A program made the translations under genes and the position numbers. Shown piece by piece: positions 1 through 9,564 of a stretch of DNA of 43,071 nt (positions within the stretch are counted from its first letter, which is position 1; each line of letters starts with the position of its first letter). Source of the DNA: Gaoshiqia sediminis (GTDB taxonomy: Bacteria > Bacteroidota > Bacteroidia > Bacteroidales > Prolixibacteraceae). A model generated the notes under the pieces. The model had not been told where the DNA came from. It saw only the letters and a program-made list of their open reading frames with translations, and ran no database searches. The stretch spans positions 1-43,071 of the forward strand of contig NZ_JAPAAF010000038.1 in the NCBI RefSeq assembly GCF_025907915.1, in the 5' to 3' direction.

Positions 1-106
1 ACATGACGATACGCTATTCGAAACATCGTGCTTCTCTTTTTGTATAAATACAGGCAATGGGGTAAGGAATATTTTCTGTATTTTAACCTATTGCTTGAAA
101 AATAAA

Positions 107-3100
107 ATGAGACCATTTATCCGATTGTTGTATGTGCTAATTATTGTTCTTGTTGCGTTGTTACAAGGGACAGGGCAACCTTCCTATCTGTTTCATCATT
201 TGAGTACGGAAGAGGGGCTTTCGAACAGCAATGTCAGAACAATTTTGAAAGACAGTTATGGGTTTTTATGGATAGGTACCGAGTCCGGGTTAAACCGCTA
301 TGACGGTTATGGGTTTAAAGTATATACCGAAAACCCGGATGGCGACAACACATTATTGCCAAACGATATCCTTGGGCTACAAGAAGATGGGCTGGGTAAC
401 ATCTGGATAAACAGTGTTTACGGCTACACTGCATACAACCGGAAAAAAGACAGTTTTGTCACTGATATTGTCAAATTGCTGCAAGGCCTGGGCATGCAGG
501 TAGATCGTAACTACAAGGTATATGTTGACAAAAAACAAGACTTATGGGTATTGAGCGGTCAACGGGCATTTTTCTACGATACCAGCAAAAAAGCATTGAA
601 AGTTTTTGGGATAAAAGTACCTGTAGGTGAAATAGTAACTACAGAACTGAGTGATGATGGGGAATGTTTGTATGGCCTGTTGAAGTCAGGAATTCTGTGG
701 CAGATAAATAAATTCACAGGGGAGCAGACTTTCATTGATTTGCATGAATATTTTAAACCCGAAATCCTTGACCAATACACCCAGATATACGTAGATAGCC
801 GAAGTGGAATTTGGTTGTATTCCTGGAAAACCGATGAGATTATTTACAGGGAGAAAACAACACCGGAGTGGAAAATATTGGTGTTGAGTTCTTCGGTTAA
901 AATCCAGAGCAATGGCGTATTGGATATCGTGGATGATGGAAACGGACGTGTGTGGATAGGAACTGACCATAAGGGATTGTTTATCTTCGACAGGGCCAAT
1001 GAAAGCATGATTAATCTGTTGCACGATCCGGGAGCGAATTCTTCGATTGCATCAAACAATGTTAGTTGCCTGTTTATGGACAACAACGGGATTATCTGGA
1101 TGGGGCACAACAAAAAAGGAATTTCATTTTATCATGACAGCTTTGATAAGTTTATAAACATTGTACATCCTGAATGTAAAGATATCAGTACAATATTTGA
1201 GGACCGGCAAGGAAATGTCTGGTTAGGCACTGATGGCAATGGATTGTTTCTGGCTGAAAATATACGAAAAGGTGAAATTAGAAAACTGCCCATGCCCAAT
1301 CATGCGATTGTCTCTTTACTGGAAGACCGGAAAGGCAGGATTTGGATTGGAACATACCTGAGCGGTCTGTTTTGTTATGAAAATGGACATTTTCGCCATT
1401 ATACTAAAGAAAATAGCAAACTGGCTTCCAACGATATCTGGAATTTAACGGAAGATCGGTACGGAAACCTCTGGATCGGTTCTCTCGGGGGTGGCATTCA
1501 ATGTCTTCGATCGGATAAGGAAAGTTTTGATTCTCTTATTCATGTTAGTGAAGAAGTGAAACATCCATTATCAGTACATTATGATGGCAACGACAAATTA
1601 TACGTCGGTACCGTTTTTGGACTCTATCTGATTGACATTACTACAGGTAACCAAACCATGTATATGGGGAATTTTCAGTGGGACCAACAGTACAAACAAC
1701 TTTTGATAGGCAGTGTATATAAAGACGAGAAAGATAATATATGGCTGGGACACTCAACGGGAATGACCTTATGGGACATAAAGAAAGATACGCTCTATTA
1801 CCTTGACAAAGAGAGTGGTCTGTGTGACAATATCGTCCGGGGTATTACGGAGGACAGTAATGGTAAAATATGGGTAACAACCAGCAACGGCTTATCTGTT
1901 TTTTCAACCGAGCGTGATATTCATGGCTCGATGAATATTACCAACAGAAATTTTTCTACCAAAGACGGACTTAAGTCCAATTATTTTAACAATCATTCTA
2001 TTTGCCAACTTCAAAATGGCGATATTCTTTTAGGAGGAACAGAGGGATATACCATCGTCAATCCGAATAAACTGGCGGAAAAGGACCAACGTCCTGCCAA
2101 GGTAATCTTTACCGGCTTGAGTTTGGCCAATAATGAGATTCGGGTAGATTCCCTTTACAACGGGGTAAAGTTGTTAGAGCATTCTATGGAATATACGTCA
2201 AAATTAACGTTTAGCTATAACGATAAGCTGATCGCGTTACATTTCGCTACCGGAGATTTGCTGAATGCTGACAAAGTGAGATATGCTTACAGGATGGATG
2301 GCTTCAACGATCAATGGCTTCCAACGCAGGAGAACAAAATTGTATTTTCTTCATTAAACCCGGGCAGCTACAAGCTTTTTATTAAAGCCTGCAACAGTGA
2401 TGGGGTCTGGAACGACGAAGCGGTTGTTTTGGATATTACTGTTACGCCGCCTTTCTATTTGTCAAATTGGGCAATAACATTCTACATTTTCTTTGTTATT
2501 GGCCTTGTCATTTTTATTATTTATCGTACCCGAAAACATCACCATGCCAAGCTCGAACGGCAACGGGGGCAATTAAAGCGCGAACAGGAAGCAAAACTTA
2601 TCGAGATGAAATTAAGGTTCTTTACCAATATAAGTCACGATTTACGCACGCCACTTACGCTTATCCTCACTCCTTTGCAAACGATATTAAGTGGCGTATT
2701 GGACGATGGTTTGCGCAAAAAACTTAACACGGTAAACAAAAATGCTGAACAATTGCTCCAATTGATCAATACGTTGCTTGACTTTCGCAAATTGGATGTG
2801 GGTGCCGAAACTTTGCGATTGCAGGCGGGCGATTTTGTGCATTTCATCAGAGAGTTATGTCATCCTTTTCAGGCTTATGCTATCGACCGTCACATGAAAT
2901 TTACTTTTTCAACCGAAATGGAAATGCTGTCGATGCAATTCGATCCGGATAAAGTACAGAAAATAATCCTGAACCTGCTTTCCAACGCCTTTAAATATAC
3001 TCCGGATGGTGGAAGTATTAAAATCCGTATTTATCAAGAGGGTGATCGAGTATGTGTCAGCGTGTCGGATACAGGTCAGGGTATTAGTAATGCGGACAAG

Positions 3101-4144
3101 GAACATATTTTTGAACGGTTCTATCAGGCCTCTCAGAAGCAAGAGAAAACCGGTAGCGGGATCGGCTTGCACATTGTAAGTGAATACGCCCGCATGCATG
3201 GAGGAGCTGTTATGGTTACGGATAACGAGCCGCAAGGCAGTGTGTTTACCCTTAAGCTCCCGGTTCAGGAAGTCGGCATTACTGAAGAATTTCCCCCCGA
3301 AACGGTACAGTACGAAGAGCCATTCGAACAAGATGGAGATCAGCGCCTTCCCGCAAAGCCTGTCTTGTTGCTGGTTGATGACAACAGGGACTTTTGTGAG
3401 TTTATGGCCGATAGCCTGTCGGATGAATACGCCGTATTGTTGGCCTATAATGGGCAGGAAGCCGCGGAACAACTCAGGAAAAACGACGTTAACATTGTTG
3501 TAAGTGATGTGATGATGCCCGTTATGAGCGGAACAGAACTTTGCGCTCGGATAAAAAACAACATCGAGTGGTCGCATATCCCGGTGATCTTACTGACTGC
3601 CCGTACCGCGGAAGAATACCAGCTTGAAGGTTTGGAATTAGGTGCAGATGACTATCTCACCAAACCTTTCAATTTTAGTTTGCTAAAACTGCGCATTCGT
3701 AAGTTCCTGGAATGGACAGAAAAGTGCCACATCTCGTTTAGCCAAAAAATGGATGTTTCCCCGGGTGAAATCACGATCACCCCATTAGATGAGAAACTAA
3801 TTGAAAAAGCGATCAATGTAGTGGAAGAACATATTAGCGACACGGAATTTTCAGTTGAGGAACTCGGGGCCGCAGTAGGCCTAAGCAGGAGCCACTTATA
3901 TAAAAAACTGATGAGCATTACAGGCAAAGGCCCGGCCGAGTTTATCCGTACCATTCGGCTTAAACGCGGAAGGCAGCTCTTAGGGAAAAGTCAGTTGCAA
4001 ATAGCTGAAATTGCGTATGCTGTTGGATTTAACTCACCCAAAAGGTTTTCTATCAATTTTAAGAATGAGTTTGGCATTTCGCCATCAGATTATCTTCGTG
4101 GCCAGGAAAATAAGACGGGGACAGATACTGATACTCCACAGTGA
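107..4144 (+). CDS. Hybrid two-component system regulator (HTCS), sensor kinase/response regulator/AraC fusion
   Basis: A one-protein regulator that senses a periplasmic oligosaccharide and activates polysaccharide-utilisation genes. Seen: an N-terminal hydrophobic segment; at least ten two-component-propeller repeats with W-I-G-T type cores (about residues 45-690); a Y_Y_Y domain (about 700-780); a transmembrane helix (about 787-808); a HisKA motif SHDLRTPL with His844; an ATPase domain with DTGQGIS and GSGIGLHIV; a receiver domain with VDDN and phospho-acceptor Asp1134 in SDVMMP; and a C-terminal AraC-type helix-turn-helix (about 1230-1335). The frame is open from a TTG at 95, but I chose ATG 107 because it directly precedes the hydrophobic leader. 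Length (1345 aa) is normal for the family. It is the first gene of the locus. Which susCD set it controls is inferred: SusC2 lacks an STN domain and so fits HTCS control. Domain calls are firm; the ligand is unknown. Confidence 0.95.
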   Translation: MRPFIRLLYVLIIVLVALLQGTGQPSYLFHHLSTEEGLSNSNVRTILKDSYGFLWIGTESGLNRYDGYGFKVYTENPDGDNTLLPNDILGLQEDGLGNIWINSVYGYTAYNRKKDSFVTDIVKLLQGLGMQVDRNYKVYVDKKQDLWVLSGQRAFFYDTSKKALKVFGIKVPVGEIVTTELSDDGECLYGLLKSGILWQINKFTGEQTFIDLHEYFKPEILDQYTQIYVDSRSGIWLYSWKTDEIIYREKTTPEWKILVLSSSVKIQSNGVLDIVDDGNGRVWIGTDHKGLFIFDRANESMINLLHDPGANSSIASNNVSCLFMDNNGIIWMGHNKKGISFYHDSFDKFINIVHPECKDISTIFEDRQGNVWLGTDGNGLFLAENIRKGEIRKLPMPNHAIVSLLEDRKGRIWIGTYLSGLFCYENGHFRHYTKENSKLASNDIWNLTEDRYGNLWIGSLGGGIQCLRSDKESFDSLIHVSEEVKHPLSVHYDGNDKLYVGTVFGLYLIDITTGNQTMYMGNFQWDQQYKQLLIGSVYKDEKDNIWLGHSTGMTLWDIKKDTLYYLDKESGLCDNIVRGITEDSNGKIWVTTSNGLSVFSTERDIHGSMNITNRNFSTKDGLKSNYFNNHSICQLQNGDILLGGTEGYTIVNPNKLAEKDQRPAKVIFTGLSLANNEIRVDSLYNGVKLLEHSMEYTSKLTFSYNDKLIALHFATGDLLNADKVRYAYRMDGFNDQWLPTQENKIVFSSLNPGSYKLFIKACNSDGVWNDEAVVLDITVTPPFYLSNWAITFYIFFVIGLVIFIIYRTRKHHHAKLERQRGQLKREQEAKLIEMKLRFFTNISHDLRTPLTLILTPLQTILSGVLDDGLRKKLNTVNKNAEQLLQLINTLLDFRKLDVGAETLRLQAGDFVHFIRELCHPFQAYAIDRHMKFTFSTEMEMLSMQFDPDKVQKIILNLLSNAFKYTPDGGSIKIRIYQEGDRVCVSVSDTGQGISNADKEHIFERFYQASQKQEKTGSGIGLHIVSEYARMHGGAVMVTDNEPQGSVFTLKLPVQEVGITEEFPPETVQYEEPFEQDGDQRLPAKPVLLLVDDNRDFCEFMADSLSDEYAVLLAYNGQEAAEQLRKNDVNIVVSDVMMPVMSGTELCARIKNNIEWSHIPVILLTARTAEEYQLEGLELGADDYLTKPFNFSLLKLRIRKFLEWTEKCHISFSQKMDVSPGEITITPLDEKLIEKAINVVEEHISDTEFSVEELGAAVGLSRSHLYKKLMSITGKGPAEFIRTIRLKRGRQLLGKSQLQIAEIAYAVGFNSPKRFSINFKNEFGISPSDYLRGQENKTGTDTDTPQ

Positions 4145-4195
4145 ACACGATGACCTTTTTTATGGTTGTAAATCTGACTAATTTTAGTGTGTTGA

Positions 4196-4774
4196 ATGAA
4201 CCAATTACTTAAGAATAGAGAATTACAATTATTTGCTAAAATGAAATTGGGGAGTATAGAGTCGTTTAACTATTTCTTCGATTACTATTACTCCGGGTTA
4301 TGCCTTTATGCCAACGCGTATATTCGGGATATGAGCGCTTCTGAAGAATTGGTGCAGGATGTGTTTGTACGTTTTTGGGAAAAACGACGGAATATCGAAA
4401 TAGAAAGCTCAGTCCGGTTTTATTTGTTCAAAACAGTGTACAATCAATGTTTAAACCTGCTGAAACATAAAAAAGTTGAACAGAAATACAGACAACAAAA
4501 AATCTCCCATGCCGAAAACCTGTACGAGGAGCAATGGAGCTTGTTTAATGAGTCAGAGCTTCGTCAGGTTTTAGACCAGGCAATTTCAAAATTACCCGAA
4601 AGGTGCCGGGAGGTTTTTGAGCTGAGCCGGTTTGAAAATCTGAAAAATAAAGAAATTGCCGAAAAACTTGGGATAACGGAAAAGACCGTTGAGAACCAAA
4701 TCACCAAAGCATTAAAAATTTTAAGAAAAGAATTGAAGGATTTCCTGCCTTTGTTCCTGATGTATATGTCCTAA
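4196..4774 (+). CDS. ECF RNA polymerase sigma factor (Bacteroidota SusC-associated type)
   Basis: An extracytoplasmic-function sigma factor that should redirect RNA polymerase to the adjacent uptake locus when its FecR anti-sigma partner releases it. Seen: 192 aa; a sigma region 2 stretch around residues 25-65 with EELVQDVF and the RFWEKR end; and a sigma region 4 helix-turn-helix (about 130-180) with LPERCREVF, KEIAEKLGI and TVENQI. Region 3 is absent, as expected for ECF factors. It lies 51 nt after the hybrid regulator and 105 nt before its FecR partner. That order (sigma, FecR, STN-bearing SusC) is the classical transport-signalling unit of Bacteroidota. The ATG at 4196 is the only plausible start. 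Family assignment is strong; the target promoter is not proven. Confidence 0.93.
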   Translation: MNQLLKNRELQLFAKMKLGSIESFNYFFDYYYSGLCLYANAYIRDMSASEELVQDVFVRFWEKRRNIEIESSVRFYLFKTVYNQCLNLLKHKKVEQKYRQQKISHAENLYEEQWSLFNESELRQVLDQAISKLPERCREVFELSRFENLKNKEIAEKLGITEKTVENQITKALKILRKELKDFLPLFLMYMS

Positions 4775-4829
4775 TCAAGAGTACCTGACTCCACCTTTTT
4801 TCAAATTAATTAAAAAAATACTTGCCGGC

Positions 4830-4860
4830 ATGGGGGGTAGCTAAAAGTTAGTTGTCTGTT
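4830..4860 (+). promoter_or_regulatory. Candidate ECF-sigma promoter upstream of fecR
   Basis: A G-run followed by TAGC (4832-4841) lies upstream of TTGTCTG (4852-4858), which ends 21 nt before the fecR start codon. The same heptamer lies 21 nt before the second fecR gene (40077-40083). GTC in a -10 element is usual for ECF promoters, so this may be the autoregulated promoter of the anti-sigma/SusC operon. This is inferred from two sites only. Confidence 0.35.
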
Positions 4861-4879
4861 ATTACGAAATGCAGTCAAT

Positions 4880-5911
4880 ATGAATAGTGAATATCCCTCG
4901 ATAGAAAAACTAACTGATTATCTGAATGGAGGATTGTCCATTGAAGAATCTGAGGAAATAAGAGCCTGGTTCGATCAATCAGCCGAGAGAAAAAAAGAAT
5001 TGGACCACCTGGAAATTATCTGGGGGTTAGCTGAACGGCTGAACCGAATGGAGCAAATAGACAAACAAAAGGCAAAGAAGAAAATAGATTCCCGAATAAC
5101 CCCTGCTAAAGATCAATGGAAGGTTTTCATACACTATTTTCAGAAAGCAGCGGCAGTTCTCATTTTACCAATCTTGTTGTTAGGTGCCTATCTGTTTTTT
5201 CAAAACGGAAATATCCGGTTATCAGAACAGGAATTTGTTGCGGCATACGGAACCCGTTCCGAACTAGTCCTTCCCGATGGCTCTAAAGTTTGGTTAAATT
5301 CAGGAAGTAAGCTAAAATACGGGCAGGATTTTAACTTGGATAATCGGAGAGTGTTTTTAACCGGTGAGGCTTTCTTTGAAATTTCGGCTAATAAATCTAA
5401 ACCTTTTGATGTGGTTACAGGACAGTTTACCGTAAGGGCTGTAGGAACGGAGTTTAATGTTTTCTCGTATGAAGAGAATGAGTTCGAGACTTCACTGGAG
5501 GAGGGGCAAACCGAAGTATTCCTGTCGGGTACCAATGATCCTGATGACTCGAAGCTGAAGATGAGGCCAGGTCAACGGGTTGTATTTGATAAACACGAGG
5601 AAAGATTGGTCCTTTCAGAGGTGGATGTGAGCCAGTTCTCATCGTGGAGAGATGGGAAATTATCCTTCAAAAATACGCCTGTAAGCGAGGTGATTACGAA
5701 AATGGAAAGATGGTTTAATGTTGATATTGAATTAAAAGACACTGAATTATTGAACTACCGTTATACCGCTGTTTTTGAAAATGAGACTGTGTTGCAGGCA
5801 TTGGAAATGCTCAGCTTCTCCTCTCCCATAAAGTACAAAATAGTTCCTGGCGAAAAGCGACAGGACGGTACCCATGCAAAAAGTAAAATTGAAATCAGTA
5901 TTCGAAATTAA
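4880..5911 (+). CDS. FecR-family anti-sigma factor with DUF4974
   Basis: An inner-membrane anti-sigma factor that holds the ECF sigma factor and receives the transport signal from the STN domain of SusC1. Seen: a cytoplasmic N-terminal sigma-binding part (residues 1-85, with charged helices), one transmembrane helix (about 90-107, rich in L/I), a periplasmic FecR domain (about 118-215, with LPDGSKVWLNSGS and the TGEAFFEI core) and a complete C-terminal DUF4974 domain (about 255-340, with WRDGKLSFKNTP and an ERWFNV segment). The length of 343 aa is normal. It lies between the sigma factor and susC1, the standard order. Compare the second FecR in this window, whose DUF4974 is cut short. Confidence 0.93.
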   Translation: MNSEYPSIEKLTDYLNGGLSIEESEEIRAWFDQSAERKKELDHLEIIWGLAERLNRMEQIDKQKAKKKIDSRITPAKDQWKVFIHYFQKAAAVLILPILLLGAYLFFQNGNIRLSEQEFVAAYGTRSELVLPDGSKVWLNSGSKLKYGQDFNLDNRRVFLTGEAFFEISANKSKPFDVVTGQFTVRAVGTEFNVFSYEENEFETSLEEGQTEVFLSGTNDPDDSKLKMRPGQRVVFDKHEERLVLSEVDVSQFSSWRDGKLSFKNTPVSEVITKMERWFNVDIELKDTELLNYRYTAVFENETVLQALEMLSFSSPIKYKIVPGEKRQDGTHAKSKIEISIRN

Positions 5912-5974
5912 ATCTGCAATTATCTAAAAACATCTTGAAGCCTATGACGAATCACTAAAACTAAGACTAAAAAA

Positions 5975-6048
5975 AGCAGGAAAGTGTTGGCCCACAATCC
6001 TGCTGTAATTTAATCCTTGTTTCCTGATCGTTCAAAAAAAGGAAACAA
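5975..6048 (+). promoter_or_regulatory. Two hairpins in the leader of susC1
   Basis: In the 166 nt between fecR and susC1 there are two inverted repeats. AGCAGGA (5975-5981) pairs with TCCTGCT (5998-6004), and TTGTTTCC (6017-6024) pairs with GGAAACAA (6041-6048). Neither is followed by a long T-run, so a simple terminator is unlikely. They could attenuate or process the mRNA between the regulator and transporter genes. Function is inferred. Confidence 0.4.
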
Positions 6049-6077
6049 ATACTTATTAATCAAATCAGTTCAAATTT

Positions 6078-9000
6078 ATGGAAAAAAAGTTAATTCTCGC
6101 AGGGAGACGAAAATCCCCCGCGATTAAACAATGGATGTTAGTTATGAAGATAACAGTCTTTCTTATCGTCTTTTGTGTTGCTTCGGCGATGGCCGGTAAT
6201 GGTCATTCCCAGGAAGCAAAGCTCACCGTTCAACTGAGGAATGCAACTCTCGGTGAAATTCTCAATAATATTGAGGACAACACCAATTATTACTTCATGT
6301 ATAATAATGAGTTGATCGATCTCTCAAAAAAGGTGGACATTGATGTGCAGAACAAATCTCTGGAGGAAGTTCTAACCATGTTGTTTGAGGAAACAGGGAT
6401 CAAATATAAGATTTACAATCGGCAGGTTGTTTTGTCCCCAACAACTGGAAAAGATACCGATTTTTCTTCCCTGCAGCAGGTACAGAATGTTTCCGGCAAG
6501 GTTACCGATTCTTCGGGCGAACCGCTCCCCGGCGTAACGGTTGTTTTAAAAGGCACTACCCAGGGAACAATCACCGATCTGAACGGAAATTACTCACTTC
6601 CGAACATCCCCGGGGATGGCGTTTTGGTGTTTTCATTTGTGGGGATGAAAATGACTGAAGTACCAGTTGCAGGTCAGAGTTCAATTGATGTTACCATGCA
6701 GGAAGAAGCCATCGGGCTTGAAGAGGTTGTCGCTGTTGGCTATGGGGTCCAAAAGAAAAAATTGGTGACCGGTGCTACTACTCAAGTGAAGGGTGAGGAA
6801 TTGGCCAAAATGAATACGACAAGCCCATTGCAGGCTTTACAGGGAAAAACTCCCGGCGTGAATATTTCATCTACTTCCGGCCAGCCGGGGGCAGCTATGA
6901 AAGTAACTGTTCGTGGTTTAGGTACCATTGGAAATTCACAACCATTGTATATTATTGATGGGGTTGAAGGTGATATTACTACTTTGAATTTATCGGATAT
7001 TGAATCTATTGATGTTCTAAAAGACGCAGCTTCTGCTGCTATTTATGGTTCGCAGGCAGCAAACGGTGTTATCTTGGTCACAACCAAACAAGGTGGAAAA
7101 GGTAAAGGACAAGTTTCGTTTGACGCTTATTATGGCGTTCAGAATGTTGAGCGTAAAGTTCCGTTGTTGAATGCACAGGAATATAAAATGATCATGGACG
7201 AACAACAGATTAACTCTGGTCTCGATCCGTTCGATTGGGCAACAAAGGGGGATCTCGCCGATACAGACTGGATGGGACAAATGATAAAAGATAATGCAAA
7301 GACCCAAAATTACTCTCTTAATATTAATGGTGGTTCAGATGTTTCAACTTATGCAATGTCATTAAGCTATACTTCACAGGAAGGTGTTGTTGGCGGTTCA
7401 GCAGTTTCGAACTATGAACGATACGGATTTCGATTGAATACAGAGCACAAAGTATATAAAGACGTACTCACAGTCGGTGAACATCTGAACTTAAATTTTA
7501 TTGACAATATAGGTATCAGCGACGGAAATATTTGGGGTAACTCATTGCGTGGCGCTTTTAATGTTTCCCCGTTAGCGCCGGTATATAGTGACAATAATAT
7601 TTATGACAGTCCTTATAACGATACAAGCAATTCGTTATGGAGTAAGACGGAAGGTAACCCCTATGCATCGATGATGACAAACTATAGTCTGAATAGGAAC
7701 CAAAAGCTTTTAGGCGATATTTACGCGGAACTTCAACCGGTTAAGAATTTGAGAATAAAATCGATTTTCGGGGTCAATTACAAATCGGGTAATTACCGAA
7801 GTTTTAAGCCATTATATCAATTCTCAATTTATTCGTATAATAATGATCATGAGACTGTTAGCCAGAATATGAACAGCGGGCTTACGCTAACCTGGACAAA
7901 TACTGTTGGTTATGATTTTAAAATAAATGACGATCATGCATTCAATGCATTAGTCGGGACAGAGGCTGTAAAATATGATGGTGTAAGTATGTCGGGCAGT
8001 AACTGGAACCTTGTACCGCAGCTGGATGATTTTGAACATGCCTATTTGGATAATGCAACAGGAAAAGCTTATCTAGATACTGACGGAACAACTGTTGTAG
8101 AAACACGTTCAGTTGGAGGAAGCCCGGATGTGGAATATCGTCGCCTTTCTTATTTTGGAAGGTTAGGATATAACTACAAGGAAAAATATATATTGAATGC
8201 AACATTGAGGGCAGACGGTTCTTCAAAATTTGCTACGGGTAACCACTGGGGATATTTCCCGTCAGTTTCTGCCGGGTGGACAGTTAGCGACGAGTCTTTT
8301 ATGGCTTCAACAAGTTCCTGGCTCAATCAGTTAAAATTGCGTGCAAGTTGGGGACAAGTTGGTAACCAGAACATCCCTGATTTCAGATATGCTTCGTTGA
8401 TTAGTACTTCAACAGCGGTTAGTGGTAGCAATCCGGCTGCTTTTTACGTTTTTGGTAATGCAGGGGTAAATACAGCCGGTGCTTATCAAGGGAAGTTATC
8501 AAACCAAAAACTGAAGTGGGAAACATCGGAACAGACTGACTTTGGTTTTGATTCCCGCCTTTTGAAGGGGCGTTTGGCAGTAAGCGGGGATTTCTATATT
8601 AAATCCACAAAGGATTGGTTGGTACAAGCGCCTGTGCCGGCAACTGCCGGTGCAGAGGCTCCATGGATTAATGGTGGTAGTGTGAAAAACAAGGGAGTTG
8701 AACTGTCTGTTAACTGGACCGATCATATTGGTGAATTTAGATACAACCTTGGCGTAAATGGCGCATACAATAAGAATATTGTAGGTGTAATTCCAACATC
8801 TGATGGAATGATTCATGGACAGACCAACATGCTTTATGCTAACTCCGAAGAGTTTTATCGTGCAGAAGAAGGACATGCCATTGGCTATTTCTGGGGTTAT
8901 CAAACCGATGGACTTTTCCAGAATGAAGAGGATATTGCAGCCTGGAGAGCTGCCGGAAAAGGAATTTTGCAGTCTGAAGTTATGGCAGGTGATGTGAAAT

Positions 9001-9542
9001 TTGTTGACCAGAATATGGATGGCGTTATTAATACAGAAGATAAAGTCGATTTAGGTAACGGTATGCCTAAAGTAACAGGTGGTTTTAATATGGGCTTTCA
9101 GTATAAAAACTTTGACTTTAGCATGAATGCCACTTTTGCAATGGGGAATAAAATTGTACAATCGTATGGTCAAACCGGGCAACAGTCAAATTATACGACC
9201 GCAATTTTGCAGCGCTGGACTGGGGAAGGTACTTCAAACCGTATTCCACGTGTAACTGTAAATAACATTAACTGGGTTTTCTCTGATTTGTATGTACACG
9301 ACGGGGATTATTTGCGAATAAGCAATATTAACCTGGGCTATGACTTTTCAAAACTCATTAATTTAAGAATGGTCAGCCAGTGCCGTTTATATTGTTCTGT
9401 ACAGAATGCGTTTACATTTACCAAGTACAATGGTATGGATCCGGAGATTGGATATGGTGTGGAATCTTGGGTTTCCGGTGTTGATTTAGGATACTATCCC
9501 CGTCCCAGAACGGTAATGGTTGGAGTTAATCTTAAATTCTAA
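6078..9542 (+). CDS. susC: SusC/RagA-family TonB-dependent transporter with N-terminal STN domain
   Basis: The outer-membrane importer of the first transporter pair; it takes up oligosaccharides using TonB energy. Seen: a signal peptide (about residues 20-45), a secretin/TonB short N-terminal (STN) domain (about 48-120), a carboxypeptidase-regulatory-like beta domain (about 137-208, VSGKVTDSSGEPLPGVTV), a TonB-box-like EEVVAVGYG (215-223), a plug domain with PLYIIDGVEG and the ESIDVLKDA signature, and a long beta-barrel ending in the aromatic-rich outer-membrane tail (VGVNLKF). At 1154 aa it is longer than SusC2, mainly because of the STN domain. That domain normally contacts FecR, and a FecR gene lies just upstream. 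SusD1 follows 22 nt later. Substrate is not deducible from this protein alone. Confidence 0.95.
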   Translation: MEKKLILAGRRKSPAIKQWMLVMKITVFLIVFCVASAMAGNGHSQEAKLTVQLRNATLGEILNNIEDNTNYYFMYNNELIDLSKKVDIDVQNKSLEEVLTMLFEETGIKYKIYNRQVVLSPTTGKDTDFSSLQQVQNVSGKVTDSSGEPLPGVTVVLKGTTQGTITDLNGNYSLPNIPGDGVLVFSFVGMKMTEVPVAGQSSIDVTMQEEAIGLEEVVAVGYGVQKKKLVTGATTQVKGEELAKMNTTSPLQALQGKTPGVNISSTSGQPGAAMKVTVRGLGTIGNSQPLYIIDGVEGDITTLNLSDIESIDVLKDAASAAIYGSQAANGVILVTTKQGGKGKGQVSFDAYYGVQNVERKVPLLNAQEYKMIMDEQQINSGLDPFDWATKGDLADTDWMGQMIKDNAKTQNYSLNINGGSDVSTYAMSLSYTSQEGVVGGSAVSNYERYGFRLNTEHKVYKDVLTVGEHLNLNFIDNIGISDGNIWGNSLRGAFNVSPLAPVYSDNNIYDSPYNDTSNSLWSKTEGNPYASMMTNYSLNRNQKLLGDIYAELQPVKNLRIKSIFGVNYKSGNYRSFKPLYQFSIYSYNNDHETVSQNMNSGLTLTWTNTVGYDFKINDDHAFNALVGTEAVKYDGVSMSGSNWNLVPQLDDFEHAYLDNATGKAYLDTDGTTVVETRSVGGSPDVEYRRLSYFGRLGYNYKEKYILNATLRADGSSKFATGNHWGYFPSVSAGWTVSDESFMASTSSWLNQLKLRASWGQVGNQNIPDFRYASLISTSTAVSGSNPAAFYVFGNAGVNTAGAYQGKLSNQKLKWETSEQTDFGFDSRLLKGRLAVSGDFYIKSTKDWLVQAPVPATAGAEAPWINGGSVKNKGVELSVNWTDHIGEFRYNLGVNGAYNKNIVGVIPTSDGMIHGQTNMLYANSEEFYRAEEGHAIGYFWGYQTDGLFQNEEDIAAWRAAGKGILQSEVMAGDVKFVDQNMDGVINTEDKVDLGNGMPKVTGGFNMGFQYKNFDFSMNATFAMGNKIVQSYGQTGQQSNYTTAILQRWTGEGTSNRIPRVTVNNINWVFSDLYVHDGDYLRISNINLGYDFSKLINLRMVSQCRLYCSVQNAFTFTKYNGMDPEIGYGVESWVSGVDLGYYPRPRTVMVGVNLKF

Positions 9543-9564
9543 AAAAAATTAAACGAAAATTATT

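Noticed and set aside
2909-3577. Long minus-strand open frame opposite the hybrid regulator
   Set aside because: It is antisense to conserved kinase and receiver domains and shows no domain of its own; similar antisense frames elsewhere (for example 21141-21734) were dismissed for the same reason.
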